The notes beneath the pieces were generated by a model that was given only the letters and a program-made list of their open reading frames with translations, ran no database searches and was not told the DNA's origin. 64,000 nucleotides of DNA from Flammeovirgaceae bacterium SG7u.111 (lineage in GTDB: Bacteria; Bacteroidota; Bacteroidia; Cytophagales; Flammeovirgaceae). The stretch lies in contig CP139021.1 of NCBI GenBank assembly GCA_034044135.1, positions 149,501-213,500 on the forward strand, written 5' to 3'. This document shows, one piece after another, positions 63,944 through 64,000 of the stretch. How positions within the stretch are numbered: position 1 is the first letter of the stretch; every line of letters starts with the position of its first letter. The position numbers and the translations under genes were made by a program.

Positions 63944-64000
63944 TTATTGGGCAAGTAATTCAAACTTCCCTGAAAGAACATCTGCTGAATTTCCTCCAAC
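63944..64000 (-). CDS. 3' end of an unidentified gene (partial)
   Basis: Continuous reading from the right window edge to a TAA at 63944-63946, giving 18 C-terminal residues (VGGNSADVLSGKFELLAQ). The strong minus-oriented terminator 25 bp beyond supports a real coding end. Too short to identify. Confidence 0.6.
   Translation of the reverse strand, partial: VGGNSADVLSGKFELLAQ

Noticed and set aside
1-64000. tRNA, rRNA, CRISPR array, prophage or intact IS element
   Set aside because: No cloverleaf with GTTCGA-type T-arm outside coding sequence, no short regular repeats with spacers, and no transposase, integrase or phage structural gene were seen.

Overview
The window looks like chromosome from a marine-type Bacteroidota, most likely order Cytophagales. 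Moderate-to-low GC, SGNH/LamG/Ig-like surface protein, CarboxypepD-type TonB-dependent receptor, Reg_prop-propeller histidine kinase, DUF4301, DUF4442, the cdaA-folP neighbourhood, scarce Shine-Dalgarno sites and TAnnTTTG-type promoter elements all point that way. No rRNA, tRNA, CRISPR array, prophage or intact insertion sequence was seen. The taxonomic placement is inference from gene families, not from a marker gene.

Layout. 1-4297 (-): the N-terminal 1432 residues of a giant secreted SGNH-LamG-Ig/cadherin-repeat protein that runs off the left edge. 5150-17660 (+): metal-efflux permease with HMA tail, Ppx/GppA phosphatase, a 41-residue lipoprotein, a BtuF-like binding protein, dxs, an MBOAT acyltransferase, a membrane GT2 glycosyltransferase, an FAH-family hydrolase and an SSS sugar:Na+ symporter. 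17824-24299 (+): galK, galT, xylB, xylA and a GT4 glycosyltransferase, which with the symporter form a galactose/xylose uptake and catabolism block. 24271-35905 (mostly -): TPR-GAF histidine kinase, an overlapping methyltransferase / glycine-zipper / DUF4442 operon, a class A beta-lactamase-like lipoprotein (+), 2,4-dienoyl-CoA reductase-like SDR, nadE, a TPR-LRR protein, cdaA and folP. 36144-45884: propeller histidine kinase, alpha/beta hydrolase, CarH-like B12 photoreceptor regulator, MaoC hydratase, a predicted small RNA, DUF4301 protein, WG-repeat lipoprotein and a LytTR response regulator. 46004-49884 (-): dipeptidyl peptidase IV, isochorismate synthase, PLDc_N membrane protein. 50184-64000: TonB-dependent receptor, beta-helix lipoprotein, a small lipoprotein with a frameshifting tandem duplication plus a membrane partner, a SIR2-TPR protein, a kelch-DUF5060-glycosidase fusion, a D-aminoacylase-like amidohydrolase, an alkaline-phosphatase-superfamily phosphodiesterase with PA14, and the last 18 codons of another minus-strand gene.

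How it works together. The clearest metabolic unit is pentose/hexose use: symporter -> GalK/GalT for galactose and XylA/XylB for xylose, feeding xylulose-5-P and glucose-1-P to central metabolism. Several extracytoplasmic hydrolases (SGNH, beta-helix, kelch-GH, amidohydrolase, phosphodiesterase) fit a polymer-degrading lifestyle. Signalling is rich: two histidine kinases and one LytTR regulator without adjacent partners, a c-di-AMP cyclase and a cobalamin-dependent regulator.

Best leads for something new: (1) the SIR2-TPR protein at 55397, whose architecture resembles NAD-consuming anti-phage effectors; (2) an orphan promoter plus oriented terminator at 42365-42531 with no ORF between, a candidate ~125-nt small RNA; (3) a 19-bp tandem duplication that changes the C-terminus of the lipoprotein at 54393; (4) a family of short inverted-repeat elements with ends like TAAGA(A)GCNTGTTTAAA scattered between 7.7 and 14.5 kb; (5) DUF4301 with nucleotidyltransferase-like motifs. 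All assignments come from reading motifs; no database search was possible.
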